Source: Chelativorans sp.
GTDB taxonomy: Bacteria > Pseudomonadota > Alphaproteobacteria > Rhizobiales > Rhizobiaceae
Reading direction: 5' to 3'
DNA length: 64,000 nucleotides
Assembly (NCBI RefSeq): GCF_031180965.1
Contig: NZ_JAPSLH010000008.1
Span: forward strand, 92,661-156,660
Part shown: positions 20,556 through 28,994 of the stretch, in pieces
How the letters are laid out: every line of letters begins with the position of its first letter
Position numbering within the stretch: the stretch's first letter is position 1
The notes under the pieces: generated by a model
Database searches by the model: none
Seen by the model: the letters and a program-made list of their open reading frames with translations, nothing else
Told to the model about the DNA's origin: nothing
Translations under genes and position numbers: made by a program

Positions 20556-22703
20556 ATGTTCAAGCAACACAAAGTGGAAATCGAATGGGGTGGGCGTCCG
20601 CTCATCCTGGAGACCGGCAAGATAGCGCGTCAGGCCGATGGCGCGGTGCTCGCCACCTATGGCGAGACGGTTGTGCTCGCCACAGTAGTCTCCGCCAAGG
20701 AGCCGAAGCCCGGCATCGACTTCTTCCCACTCACCGTCAACTACCAGGAAAAGAGCTTCGCTGCCGGCAAAATCCCCGGCGGCTACTTCAAGCGTGAAGG
20801 GCGCCCGAGCGAGAAGGAGACGCTCGTCTCCCGCCTCATCGACCGCCCGATCCGTCCCCTCTTCGTCGAGGGCTACAAGCACGACACGCAGGTGATCGTC
20901 ACCGTCCTCCAGCACGATCTGGAGAATGATCCCGATATCGTCGCCATGGTCGCCGCCTCGGCCGCGCTCACCCTTTCCGGCGTCCCCTTCATGGGCCCGG
21001 TGGGTGCTGCCCGCGTCGGCTATATCGGCGGCGAATACGTCCTCAACCCGCATCTCGACGTGATGCCCGAGACCAAGCTCGACCTCGTCGTGGCGGGCAC
21101 GCAGGACGCCGTCCTGATGGTGGAATCGGAAGCCCAGCAGCTTCCCGAGGACGTCATGCTCGGCGCCGTCATGTTCGGCCACAAGCATTTCCAGCCGGTC
21201 ATTGATGCCATCATCAAGCTCGCGGAAGTGGCGGCCAAGGAACCCCGCGACTTCCTGCCCGAGGATCTTTCCGGCCTCGAAGCCGAGATGCTGAAGGTGG
21301 TGGAGGCCGACCTGCGCGAGGCCTACAAGATCATCAACAAGCAGGAGCGCTACGCTGCCGTTGACGCGGCGAAGGTCAAGGTCAAGGAGACGTTCCTCCC
21401 CGAAAGTGCCGAAGAGTACAAGTGGACGCCCGAGCAGGTCGCCACCGTGTTCAAGGCACTGCAGGCCAAGATCGTGCGCTGGAACATCCTCGACACCGGC
21501 AGCCGCATTGATGGTCGCGACCTGAAGACAGTCCGGCCGATCACCGCGGAAGTGGGCGTGCTTCCCCGCACGCACGGCTCTGCGCTTTTCACCCGAGGCG
21601 AGACGCAGGCGATCGTAGTTGCCACGTTGGGCACCGGCGAGGATGAGCAGTATGTCGACTCGCTCACCGGCACCTATAAAGAGACTTTCATGCTCCACTA
21701 CAACTTCCCGCCCTATTCGGTGGGTGAGACGGGGCGCATGGGCTCTCCCGGCCGCCGTGAGATCGGTCACGGCAAGCTCGCCTGGCGGGCAGTTCATCCG
21801 CTGCTGCCAGCGCCGGATCAGTTTCCTTACACCGTCCGCGTCGTTTCCGAGATCACCGAGTCCAACGGCTCGTCCTCGATGGCGACGGTCTGCGGTACCT
21901 CGCTGGCGCTGATGGATGCGGGCGTCCCCCTGGCCAAGCCCGTTGCCGGTATTGCGATGGGCCTCATCAAGGAGGACGACCGCTTCGCCGTGCTGTCGGA
22001 CATCCTCGGCGACGAGGATCACCTCGGCGACATGGACTTCAAGGTCGCGGGCACCGACGAGGGCGTGACCTCGCTGCAGATGGACATCAAGATCACCGGC
22101 ATTACCGAAGAGATCATGAAGGTAGCGCTCGAGCAGGCCAAGGAAGGCCGGCTCCACATCCTCGACGAGATGTCCAAGGCCCTGTCCCAGAGCCGCAGCG
22201 AGCTCGGCGAGTTCGCCCCGCGCATTGAGGTCATGCACATCCCCACCGACAAGATCCGCGACGTGATCGGCACCGGCGGGAAGGTCATCCGCGAGATCGT
22301 GGAGAAGACCGGGGCCAAGATCAACATCGAGGACGACGGCACGGTGAAGATCGCTTCGTCCAATGCGAAGGAGATCGAGGCTGCCCGGAAGTGGATCCAC
22401 TCCATCACCGCCGAGCCGGAAGTTGGCGAGATCTACGAAGGAACCGTGGTGAAGACCGCCGATTTTGGCGCGTTCGTGAACTTCTTTGGTCCGCGCGATG
22501 GCCTGGTGCACATCTCGCAACTCGCTCCCGAGCGCGTCCAGAAGACCACCGATGTGGTCAAGGAAGGCGACAAGGTCTTCGTCAAGCTGATGGGCTTTGA
22601 CGAGCGCGGTAAGGTGCGGCTCTCGATGAAGGTCGTCGACCAGAAGACGGGCAAGGAAATCGTCCGCGAGAAGAAGGAAGAAAGCGAAGAGGTCGACAAC
22701 TGA
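20556..22703 (+). CDS. pnp: polyribonucleotide nucleotidyltransferase (PNPase)
   Basis: 3'-5' phosphorolytic exoribonuclease and degradosome-type enzyme, 715 residues. Two RNase PH domains flank an alpha-helical region (first: [20 protein letters not shown]; second: [16 protein letters not shown]), followed by a KH domain ([20 protein letters not shown]) and an S1 domain ([20 protein letters not shown]). ATG 20556 starts the canonical [16 protein letters not shown]. An upstream in-frame extension to 20391 runs through the hairpin region and is rejected. A terminator follows at 22728-22755. Confidence 0.97.
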   Translation: MFKQHKVEIEWGGRPLILETGKIARQADGAVLATYGETVVLATVVSAKEPKPGIDFFPLTVNYQEKSFAAGKIPGGYFKREGRPSEKETLVSRLIDRPIRPLFVEGYKHDTQVIVTVLQHDLENDPDIVAMVAASAALTLSGVPFMGPVGAARVGYIGGEYVLNPHLDVMPETKLDLVVAGTQDAVLMVESEAQQLPEDVMLGAVMFGHKHFQPVIDAIIKLAEVAAKEPRDFLPEDLSGLEAEMLKVVEADLREAYKIINKQERYAAVDAAKVKVKETFLPESAEEYKWTPEQVATVFKALQAKIVRWNILDTGSRIDGRDLKTVRPITAEVGVLPRTHGSALFTRGETQAIVVATLGTGEDEQYVDSLTGTYKETFMLHYNFPPYSVGETGRMGSPGRREIGHGKLAWRAVHPLLPAPDQFPYTVRVVSEITESNGSSSMATVCGTSLALMDAGVPLAKPVAGIAMGLIKEDDRFAVLSDILGDEDHLGDMDFKVAGTDEGVTSLQMDIKITGITEEIMKVALEQAKEGRLHILDEMSKALSQSRSELGEFAPRIEVMHIPTDKIRDVIGTGGKVIREIVEKTGAKINIEDDGTVKIASSNAKEIEAARKWIHSITAEPEVGEIYEGTVVKTADFGAFVNFFGPRDGLVHISQLAPERVQKTTDVVKEGDKVFVKLMGFDERGKVRLSMKVVDQKTGKEIVREKKEESEEVDN

Positions 22704-22727
22704 TTTCTTCCGCCTGATGGCTTACAT

Positions 22728-22755
22728 ACGGGCGCGGCTATGCTGCGCCCGTTTT
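22728..22755 (+). terminator. intrinsic terminator after pnp
   Basis: Stem ACGGGCGCGGC (22728-22738) with GCTGCGCCCGT (22742-22752; one wobble) around a 3-nt loop, then a run of T. It overlaps a possible ATG at 22740 and supports a later start for the next gene. Confidence 0.7.
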
Positions 22756-22778
22756 GCTTCCGCCTGGGATTCCCGCCC

Positions 22779-23792
22779 GTGAATGAAGCCCTTCCAACAA
22801 TGCTTTTTCCGTTCGAACGAGGCCTCATCGAGATGCCGCGTTCCGGAGAGCGGCTTCTCCTCTTTGGCGCTTCCACAGGGCTGAGGCTGCCTTCCGAATT
22901 CCGGGCCGAGCTGAAGGTGGTGCAGGATTTCCGCCCCGATTTCCTGGCGCTTGAGAAAGCGGGTTTTACGGTGGCACCGTGGGCGGAGGGCCACGGCTTC
23001 GACACGGCGCTTCTCCTTCTCGGCCGTCATCGGCGTGAAAACGAGGCGCGTTTTGCCGAAGCGATCGAACGCGTTCGCCCAGGCGGCCTCATTCTCGCCG
23101 CTGGCACGAAGAGGAATGGCGCGCCGAGCTTCCGCAAGCGGATATCCGAGCTTCTGCCGATCGAGGATCACCTGTCCAAGCATCATGGGACGGCCTTCTG
23201 GTTGCGGCGCCCCGGCAGAGTGGAAGATGGCGTGCTTGCCTCGCTCTCAGCGCCTGCGCTGGCCTCTTCCGAGGGGTTCGAGACAGCCGCAGGCGGTTTT
23301 TCCGAAGGCGCGGTCGATCCGGGTTCAAGGCTTTTGGCGGAATGCCTGCCGCAGGATATCTCGGGCGAGGTGGCAGATTTTGCCGCCGGCTGGGGATACC
23401 TGTCGGTACAGGTTGCCCGGCGATTTCCGGTTTCGAGGGTGGATCTCTACGACGCGCACTACTCCTCAATCGAGGCTGCGCGCCGCAATCTTGCCAAGCA
23501 TGCGCCAGGCGCAGGCTGCCGCTTCTTCTGGCACGATCTGCTGAGCGAGCCGGTTGCGCATCGCTATGATGTGATCGTTATGAATCCGCCCTTCCACCGC
23601 AGCCGTGCCGCGGAGCCGGATATCGGCCGCGCTATGATCGGGATAGCGGCGAAGACTCTGAAGCAGCGCGGTCGGCTTTTTCTTGTCGCCAATCGCGGCC
23701 TGCCTTACGAAGCGGTGATGCAAACCGCATTCGCGCGGCACGGGGAATTGCGCCGCGACGGGACCTACAAGGTCCTCTGGGGCCAGCAATAG
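22779..23792 (+). CDS. class I SAM-dependent methyltransferase, RsmC-like
   Basis: Two-domain protein of about 337 residues resembling 16S rRNA (guanine-N2) methyltransferase RsmC. It has a degenerate N-terminal methyltransferase-like half and a C-terminal catalytic half with the SAM-binding region VADFAAGWGYLSVQVARRFP and the catalytic NPPF motif (VIVMNPPFHRSRAAEPDIGR). GTG 22779 is chosen because the alternative ATG 22740 falls inside the pnp terminator hairpin. Its stop directly abuts the fabI stop on the other strand. The nucleotide target is inferred from family only. Confidence 0.8.
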   Translation: MNEALPTMLFPFERGLIEMPRSGERLLLFGASTGLRLPSEFRAELKVVQDFRPDFLALEKAGFTVAPWAEGHGFDTALLLLGRHRRENEARFAEAIERVRPGGLILAAGTKRNGAPSFRKRISELLPIEDHLSKHHGTAFWLRRPGRVEDGVLASLSAPALASSEGFETAAGGFSEGAVDPGSRLLAECLPQDISGEVADFAAGWGYLSVQVARRFPVSRVDLYDAHYSSIEAARRNLAKHAPGAGCRFFWHDLLSEPVAHRYDVIVMNPPFHRSRAAEPDIGRAMIGIAAKTLKQRGRLFLVANRGLPYEAVMQTAFARHGELRRDGTYKVLWGQQ

Positions 23793-24641
23793 CTATTTTG
23801 CCTTTGCCGCTTCGCGTTCGGCTTCGACCTTTTCGGAGGCTTCGCCCGAGCGCTTCAGCTCGTCCAGTGCTGGCATGGAAACGATGTTGTAACCCGAATC
23901 CACATAGTGGATTTCGCCCGTCACGCCGGATGAAAGGTCAGACAGAAGATAAAGGGCTGAGCCGCCGATCTCGTCGATGGTGACGGTGCGGCGCAGTGGT
24001 GAATTGCGCTGCTGATAGGAGAACATATGGCGGGCGTCGGAGATTCCCGCACCCGCCAGCGTGCGCACCGGGCCGGCGGAAATCGCATTCACGCGGATGG
24101 CGCGCGGGCCATAGTCGTTGGCGAGGTAGCGAACGCTCGCCTCAAGCCCGGCCTTGGCGACGCCCATGACGTTATAATTGGGCATGACGCGGGTGGAACC
24201 TGCATAGGTGAGCGTAAGCAAGCTGCCGCCATTCGGCATCATGGCTGCCGCCTTGCGCGCCACCTCCGTGAAGGAATAGCAGGAGATCACCATCGTGCGG
24301 ATGAAGTTTTCCCGCGTCGTGTTGGCGTAGAGGCCCTTGAGCTCGTTCTTGTCGGAAAAGCCGATAGCGTGGACCAGGAAATCGAGCGAGCCCCATTCCG
24401 AGGCAAGCGTCTCGAAGACCTTGTCGATCGAGGCGCTGTCCTCCACGTCGCAGGGCAGGAGGAATTTCGAGCCGACCTGCTCGGCCAGCGGTTTGACGCG
24501 ACGGCCGAACGCCTCGCCCTGATAGGTGAAGGCCATCTCGGCGCCATGGGCGGCGAGCTTCTTTGCAATCCCCCAGGCGATCGAGTGGTCGTTCGCGACG
24601 CCCATGACGACGCCGCGCCTGCCCTTCATCAGAGGTTCCAT
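23793..24641 (-). CDS. fabI: enoyl-[acyl-carrier-protein] reductase (NADH) FabI
   Basis: Last step of each fatty-acid elongation round. The 282-residue SDR protein begins MKGRRGVVMGVANDHSIAWG after a four-residue lead, has the FabI-type cofactor motif, and contains the catalytic Tyr-x6-Lys as YNVMGVAK. The C-terminal tail is Lys/Glu/Ala-rich. GGGACGGAAG precedes the ATG at 24641. It is third in the fabA-fabB-fabI operon, 10 bp after fabB, as in other rhizobia, where a second fabI copy may exist elsewhere. Confidence 0.94.
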   Translation of the reverse strand: MEPLMKGRRGVVMGVANDHSIAWGIAKKLAAHGAEMAFTYQGEAFGRRVKPLAEQVGSKFLLPCDVEDSASIDKVFETLASEWGSLDFLVHAIGFSDKNELKGLYANTTRENFIRTMVISCYSFTEVARKAAAMMPNGGSLLTLTYAGSTRVMPNYNVMGVAKAGLEASVRYLANDYGPRAIRVNAISAGPVRTLAGAGISDARHMFSYQQRNSPLRRTVTIDEIGGSALYLLSDLSSGVTGEIHYVDSGYNIVSMPALDELKRSGEASEKVEAEREAAKAK

Positions 24642-24651
24642 CTTCCGTCCC

Positions 24652-25872
24652 TCACCCCGCGTAGCGCTGAAACACCAGCGTCGCATTGGTGCCGCCGAAG
24701 CCGAAGGAATTCGACAGCACCGTGTCTATCTTTGCATTGTCGATGCGCTTGCGCACGATGGGCACGCCCTCGAACTCGGGATCGAGTTCGTCGATGTGAG
24801 CGCTTTCGCCGATGAAGCCTTCCTTGACCATCAGGAGCGAATAGATCGATTCCTGCACGCCGGCAGCGCCCAGCGAATGGCCGGTCAGGGACTTCGTGGA
24901 GGCGATATAGGGCATGTTGTCGCCGAAGACCTCGCGGATGGCGCCGACCTCGCGGGAATCGCCCACCTCGGTGGCCGTTCCGTGGGTGTTGACGTAGTCG
25001 ACGCGCTCCTTCACGGTGGAGAGCGCAAGCCGCATGCAGCGCGCTGCCCCCTCGCCCGAGGGCGCGACCATGTCGTAGCCGTCTGACGTCGCGCCGTAGC
25101 CCACGACCTCACCATAGATGTTGGCGCCGCGCGCCTTGGCATGCTCCAGCTCCTCCAGGACCAGCACGCCGGCGCCGCCGGCGATGACGAAGCCGTCGCG
25201 GCGGGCGTCATAGGCGCGGGAGGCGACCGCCGGCGTCTCGTTGAACTTGGAGGACATGGCGCCCATGGCGTCGAAGAGGTTCGACATGGTCCAGTCGAGA
25301 TCCTCGTGGCCGCCGGCGAAGACGATGTCCTGCTTGCCGAACTGGATGAGCTCGTAGGCATTGCCGATGCAGTGCGCCGAGGTGGAGCAGGCCGACGTAA
25401 TCGTGTAGTTCACACCATGGATCTTGAACCAGGTGGCGAGTGTGGCCGACGCCGTGGAGGACATGGCCTTCGGCACGGCAAACGGGCCGATGCGCTTGGG
25501 CGAGCCCTTTTCGCGGGTCGTGTCGGCGGCGTCCACGATGGTGCGCGTCGACGGGCCGCCCGAGCCCATGATGATGCCCGTGCGCTCGTTTGTGATGTCT
25601 TTTTCTTCGAGGCCGGAGTCGGCGATCGCCTGCTCCATCGCCACATGGTTCCACGCGCCGCCCTTGGAGAGGAAGCGCAGGGCGCGCCTGTCTACGAACT
25701 CCGTGGGATCGAGCGTGGGCGCGCCCCAGACCTGGCAGCGGAAACCGTGTTCGGCGAAATCCGGCGAAAAGCTGATGCCTGACTTGGCCTCGCGCAGCGA
25801 GGCCGTTACTTCCTGAGCATTGTTGCCGATCGAGGACACGATGCCAAGGCCGGTGACTACGACGCGTCTCAT
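24652..25872 (-). CDS. fabB: beta-ketoacyl-ACP synthase I FabB
   Basis: Elongating condensing enzyme needed for unsaturated fatty acids. The 406 residues start [20 protein letters not shown] and contain the catalytic Cys in [14 protein letters not shown], and the two His in [11 protein letters not shown] and [21 protein letters not shown] precedes the ATG at 25872. It lies between fabA and fabI in one reverse-strand operon; together fabA and fabB make the cis-double-bond branch of the anaerobic pathway. Confidence 0.96.
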   Translation of the reverse strand: MRRVVVTGLGIVSSIGNNAQEVTASLREAKSGISFSPDFAEHGFRCQVWGAPTLDPTEFVDRRALRFLSKGGAWNHVAMEQAIADSGLEEKDITNERTGIIMGSGGPSTRTIVDAADTTREKGSPKRIGPFAVPKAMSSTASATLATWFKIHGVNYTITSACSTSAHCIGNAYELIQFGKQDIVFAGGHEDLDWTMSNLFDAMGAMSSKFNETPAVASRAYDARRDGFVIAGGAGVLVLEELEHAKARGANIYGEVVGYGATSDGYDMVAPSGEGAARCMRLALSTVKERVDYVNTHGTATEVGDSREVGAIREVFGDNMPYIASTKSLTGHSLGAAGVQESIYSLLMVKEGFIGESAHIDELDPEFEGVPIVRKRIDNAKIDTVLSNSFGFGGTNATLVFQRYAG

Positions 25873-25935
25873 ATGGCTCTCCCTGGGGCTCAAGGCGGCC
25901 GCCCGCAATTTCCCTGGTGGATTTTGGTCAGCTTC

Positions 25936-26457
25936 CTAAGAGGCCGCGGCTTCCTGTTTGAAAAGACCGACACGCAGGTCGCCGGCCCTGTATATGGTCT
26001 CGCCGTCGGCTTTCAGCCAGCCGTCGCCGGTACCGAGCACGAGGCGGCCGCGCATAACGCGCTTGAAGTCGACGCCATACTCGACCTTCTTCACGCTAGG
26101 CGTGACCATGCCGCTGAACTTCACCTCGCCCGTTGAGATGGCGCGCCCCTTGCCGGGCTCGCCCAGCCAGCCAAGGAAGAAGCCCGTCATTTGCCACAGC
26201 GCATCCAGGCCGAGGCAGCCGGGCATCACGGGGTCGCCGATGAAGTGGCAAGGAAAGAACCAAAGATCGGGCTTGATGTCGAGCTCGGCGCGGATGAACC
26301 CTTTCCCGAACTCGCCGCCATCCGCGCTCACTTGAGTGATCCGGTCGAACATCAGCATGGGAGGTGCTGGAAGCTGCGCATTGCCGGGGCCGAATAGCTC
26401 GCCACGGGCACAGGCCAAAAGGTCTTCGTAGTCGTAGCTCGATTTCGTCTGCGCCAT
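25936..26457 (-). CDS. fabA: 3-hydroxydecanoyl-ACP dehydratase/isomerase FabA
   Basis: Introduces and isomerises the double bond at the C10 stage. The 173-residue protein has the hot-dog fold signature with catalytic His and Asp in [20 protein letters not shown]. Start ATG 26457 gives the usual [20 protein letters not shown]; a longer frame to 26568 has no family support. First gene of fabA-fabB-fabI, divergent from irr, a linkage well known in rhizobia. Confidence 0.96.
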   Translation of the reverse strand: MAQTKSSYDYEDLLACARGELFGPGNAQLPAPPMLMFDRITQVSADGGEFGKGFIRAELDIKPDLWFFPCHFIGDPVMPGCLGLDALWQMTGFFLGWLGEPGKGRAISTGEVKFSGMVTPSVKKVEYGVDFKRVMRGRLVLGTGDGWLKADGETIYRAGDLRVGLFKQEAAAS

Positions 26458-26594
26458 GTATTCCCATTCTCGTTCGCAGGCCGCCCGAGGGCCCATTGCC
26501 GATTTGGGGACTCTCCCTATCACAGCTTGTTTGGCGTAGGAAACAGCCCGCAGCAATTTCCCGATCATCGCCCCGCATGGGCGATCTCGCAGAC

Positions 26595-26635
26595 GTTTTG
26601 CCGCTATTGATCGGCAAAACCCATCGGAATATATG
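26595..26635 (+). promoter_or_regulatory. irr promoter overlapped by a perfect inverted repeat
   Basis: TTGATC (26607-26612) and TATATG (26630-26635) are 17 bases apart, placing a start near 26642. The -35 element lies inside and partly overlaps a perfect 9-bp inverted repeat GTTTTGCCG (26595-26603) / CGGCAAAAC (26612-26620) with an 8-base spacer. The repeat is a likely operator; it does not look like the Irr ICE motif. Confidence 0.55.
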
Positions 26636-26696
26636 TGAGACTGATAAATACGGCTCTACGCCGAGAAGAAAGTCGAAAGCGACAGGAAAGGGTTCC

Positions 26697-27131
26697 TTGA
26701 CCGCTGCCCAGTTCAACGCTTCAGCGCTAGATTGTCGTGTGCGCGCGGCCGGACTTCGTCCGACGCGCCAGCGCATTGCGTTGGCGGAACTCCTGTTCAA
26801 GGCCGGCGATCGACACGTGTCGGCTGAGGAGCTGCACGAGGAAGCTTTGAGCGCCGGAGTGCGCGTCTCGCTCGCTACGGTCTACAACACCCTGCACCAG
26901 TTTACCGAGGCGGGCATGCTGCGCATCCTGCCCGTGGAAGGGTCGAAGACCTATTTCGACACCAATACCTCGGACCACCACCATTTCTTCCTGGAAGGGG
27001 AGAACCGGCTGATGGATATTCCCGAGGGGCCCGTGAGCGTCACCAATTTGCCCGCACCGCCGGAGGACATGGAAATCTCCCATGTAGACATCCTCGTGCG
27101 CCTTCGCCCTAAATCCAACCGGGTGCGCTGA
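26697..27131 (+). CDS. irr: iron response regulator Irr (Fur superfamily)
   Basis: Haem-responsive regulator of iron and haem genes in Rhizobiales. The winged-helix domain shows AGLRPTRQRIALAELLFKAG and VSLATVYNTLHQFTEAGML, and the HHH haem-site cluster is DHHHFF. The N-terminal CPWHD haem motif of Bradyrhizobium Irr is absent; only DCRVRAAG is there. TTG 26697 with AGGAAAGGG upstream gives 144 residues. The in-frame ATG 26577 lies upstream of the predicted promoter and is therefore disfavoured. Divergent to fabA. Confidence 0.87.
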   Translation: MTAAQFNASALDCRVRAAGLRPTRQRIALAELLFKAGDRHVSAEELHEEALSAGVRVSLATVYNTLHQFTEAGMLRILPVEGSKTYFDTNTSDHHHFFLEGENRLMDIPEGPVSVTNLPAPPEDMEISHVDILVRLRPKSNRVR

Positions 27132-27164
27132 CCCGTCAGGCTGCCATCTGGTGCGGACGCGCGG

Positions 27165-27725
27165 CTAGTCCTGAACAGCTTCGCCGGGATAGACGCCCCA
27201 GAGGGAATCTTGGCGGATCCAGCCTTCATGGCCCGCGAAGGTCATCCGGCACCAGTCGCCATTGCACACGGTAACCTCGCCGATGACACCCGGCTCCAGC
27301 TGCGCCACCGCGCGAGCACCTTCATTGGGCTCCGCCATCAGCGGCAAGGCTGCCTTCCCCTTACCCTTCAGCCAGGGCGCTACGATGCCGGTCCGCTGGC
27401 CGGACAGGAGCGCCTGGTTGATCCAGCCTTCCGCCCCGTCCATATCTCGGACGCGGCGCCAGTTGTCATATTCCTGGATGATCTCCACAGGCAGCCCGGG
27501 CTTCAAATAGAGCCACTCGACGGCATATTGCGTTCCAGGCCCCACACGCATGTTGACGCGTCCTGATTTGAGGCTGACGAAGCGGGGCAGTGGAAGCCCG
27601 CTCGGCCCTCTCTTCAAGACCTGCGCGACGGCACCTTCCGTTTGTGTGTAAGAGGGGCTCGACGCCAGCAAGGCGCCAAGCAGCGAAAGAGCGAGCAAGC
27701 CACGGCTCTTCGTGAATGCAGGCAT
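27165..27725 (-). CDS. secreted SH3-domain protein
   Basis: Protein of 186 residues with an N-terminal signal peptide (SRGLLALSLLGALLASSPSY) and two bacterial SH3-like repeats. The first is around SGRVNMRVGPGTQYAVEWLY and the second around PNEGARAVAQLEPGVIGEV with a GWIRQDSLWGVYPGE end. The RVGPG motif is typical of SH3_3/SH3_4 domains thought to bind cell-wall peptides. GGGGAAAGAAG precedes the ATG at 27725; the frame to 27857 adds an unlikely basic extension. Its neighbour is the divergently oriented dehydrogenase; no operon partner. Confidence 0.85.
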   Translation of the reverse strand: MPAFTKSRGLLALSLLGALLASSPSYTQTEGAVAQVLKRGPSGLPLPRFVSLKSGRVNMRVGPGTQYAVEWLYLKPGLPVEIIQEYDNWRRVRDMDGAEGWINQALLSGQRTGIVAPWLKGKGKAALPLMAEPNEGARAVAQLEPGVIGEVTVCNGDWCRMTFAGHEGWIRQDSLWGVYPGEAVQD

Positions 27726-27945
27726 CTTCTTTCCCCACGTCCCGAACCTGCTGAAGGTTGCCGCGTCGGCGGCATCATCTTCGGCCATTCCGCTACGCCT
27801 CCATGCGGCGCATCGCGGTCTTTTTCTTTGTCTTCGCCACGCCTGCTTGTTAGACATCGCACCTGAGACTTCGAAGCAGGAAGGCGCCTCTTAATGTCGC
27901 TCTTCTTGGTTAACGAGGCCTCAACGCGGGGGAGGTATCGAACCA

Positions 27946-28947
27946 ATGACCGGGCGGAAAAAACCTCTCGTCGTCATCACAAGAAAGCTGCCGGACCAGG
28001 TCGAAACGCGCATGCGCGAGCTGTTTGACGCCAGGCTCAATGTGGACGACCGCCGGCTCGCCCAGCCGGAACTGGTGGCGGCGGTCAAAGAGGCGGACGT
28101 GCTTGTGCCGACCATAACCGACCGCATCGACGCAGCCCTGCTCGCCCAGGCGGGCGAGCGGCTGAAGCTGATCGCTAATTACGGCAATGGAGTCGAGCAT
28201 ATCGACGTCGCCGCAGCGGCGGAGCGGGGCATCACCGTCACGAATACGCCCAATGTGCTCAATGAAGACACGGCTGACATGACGATGGCGCTGATCCTCG
28301 CGGTGCCGCGGCGCCTGGTGGAAGGCGCGGAGGTGCTGAAGCAGGACGGCAAATGGGCGGGGTGGTCGCCCACCTGGATGTTGGGACGGCGCATCTGGGG
28401 CAAGCGGCTCGGCATCGTCGGCATGGGCCGCATCGGAACGGCGGTGGCGCGCCGGGCCAAGGCCTTCGGCATTTCGATCCATTATCATAATCGCCGCCGC
28501 GTTGCGCCGATGATCGAGGACGAACTGGAAGCAACCTATTGGGATAGCCTGGACCAGATGCTCGCCCGCATGGACGTCATCTCCGTCAACTGTCCGTCGA
28601 CGCCGGCCACTTTTCACCTGCTGTCGGCGCGCCGGCTCGCTCTCATGCAACCCTCCGCCTACATCGTGAATACGGCCCGCGGCGACATCGTCGACGAGGA
28701 TGCCCTGATCCACATGATTGAGGAGGGAAAGCTTGCGGGCGCCGGTCTGGACGTCTTCGAGCACGAGCCTGCGGTCAACAAGAAGCTTCTCAAGCTGGCG
28801 GCCAAGGGCAATGTGGTCCTCCTGCCGCATATGGGCTCGGCCACGATGGAGGGCCGCATCGACATGGGCGAGAAGGTGATCATCAACATCCGCACCTTCT
28901 TCGACGGCCACCGGCCACCGGATCGCGTGCTCCCGCGCAGGGTGTAG
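27946..28947 (+). CDS. D-isomer-specific 2-hydroxyacid dehydrogenase (glyoxylate/hydroxypyruvate reductase-like)
   Basis: NAD(P)H-dependent reductase of 333 residues. The cofactor motif is LGIVGMGRIGTAVARRAKAF near residue 150. The catalytic Arg lies in the VNTARGDIVDE region, and Glu and His in GLDVFEHEP and LLPHMGSAT. Strong similarity in layout to the GyaR/D-glycerate dehydrogenase group suggests glyoxylate or hydroxypyruvate as substrate, but other 2-oxoacids are possible. GGGGGAGG precedes ATG 27946. Monocistronic, convergent with polA. Confidence 0.88.
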   Translation: MTGRKKPLVVITRKLPDQVETRMRELFDARLNVDDRRLAQPELVAAVKEADVLVPTITDRIDAALLAQAGERLKLIANYGNGVEHIDVAAAAERGITVTNTPNVLNEDTADMTMALILAVPRRLVEGAEVLKQDGKWAGWSPTWMLGRRIWGKRLGIVGMGRIGTAVARRAKAFGISIHYHNRRRVAPMIEDELEATYWDSLDQMLARMDVISVNCPSTPATFHLLSARRLALMQPSAYIVNTARGDIVDEDALIHMIEEGKLAGAGLDVFEHEPAVNKKLLKLAAKGNVVLLPHMGSATMEGRIDMGEKVIINIRTFFDGHRPPDRVLPRRV

Positions 28948-28994
28948 GGCGCGCCGACCTGATGCATGCCCGTCGGCGGATCAGGGCAAAATGC

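Noticed and set aside
20544..22520. 658-residue open frame on the reverse strand inside pnp
   Set aside because: It is a shadow of pnp caused by high GC content; no ribosome binding site or domain, and the forward frame is a full PNPase.
28952..28978. Hairpin between the 2-hydroxyacid dehydrogenase and polA as terminator
   Set aside because: Only a 7-bp stem with a 13-base loop and no T tract; too weak to list as a terminator.
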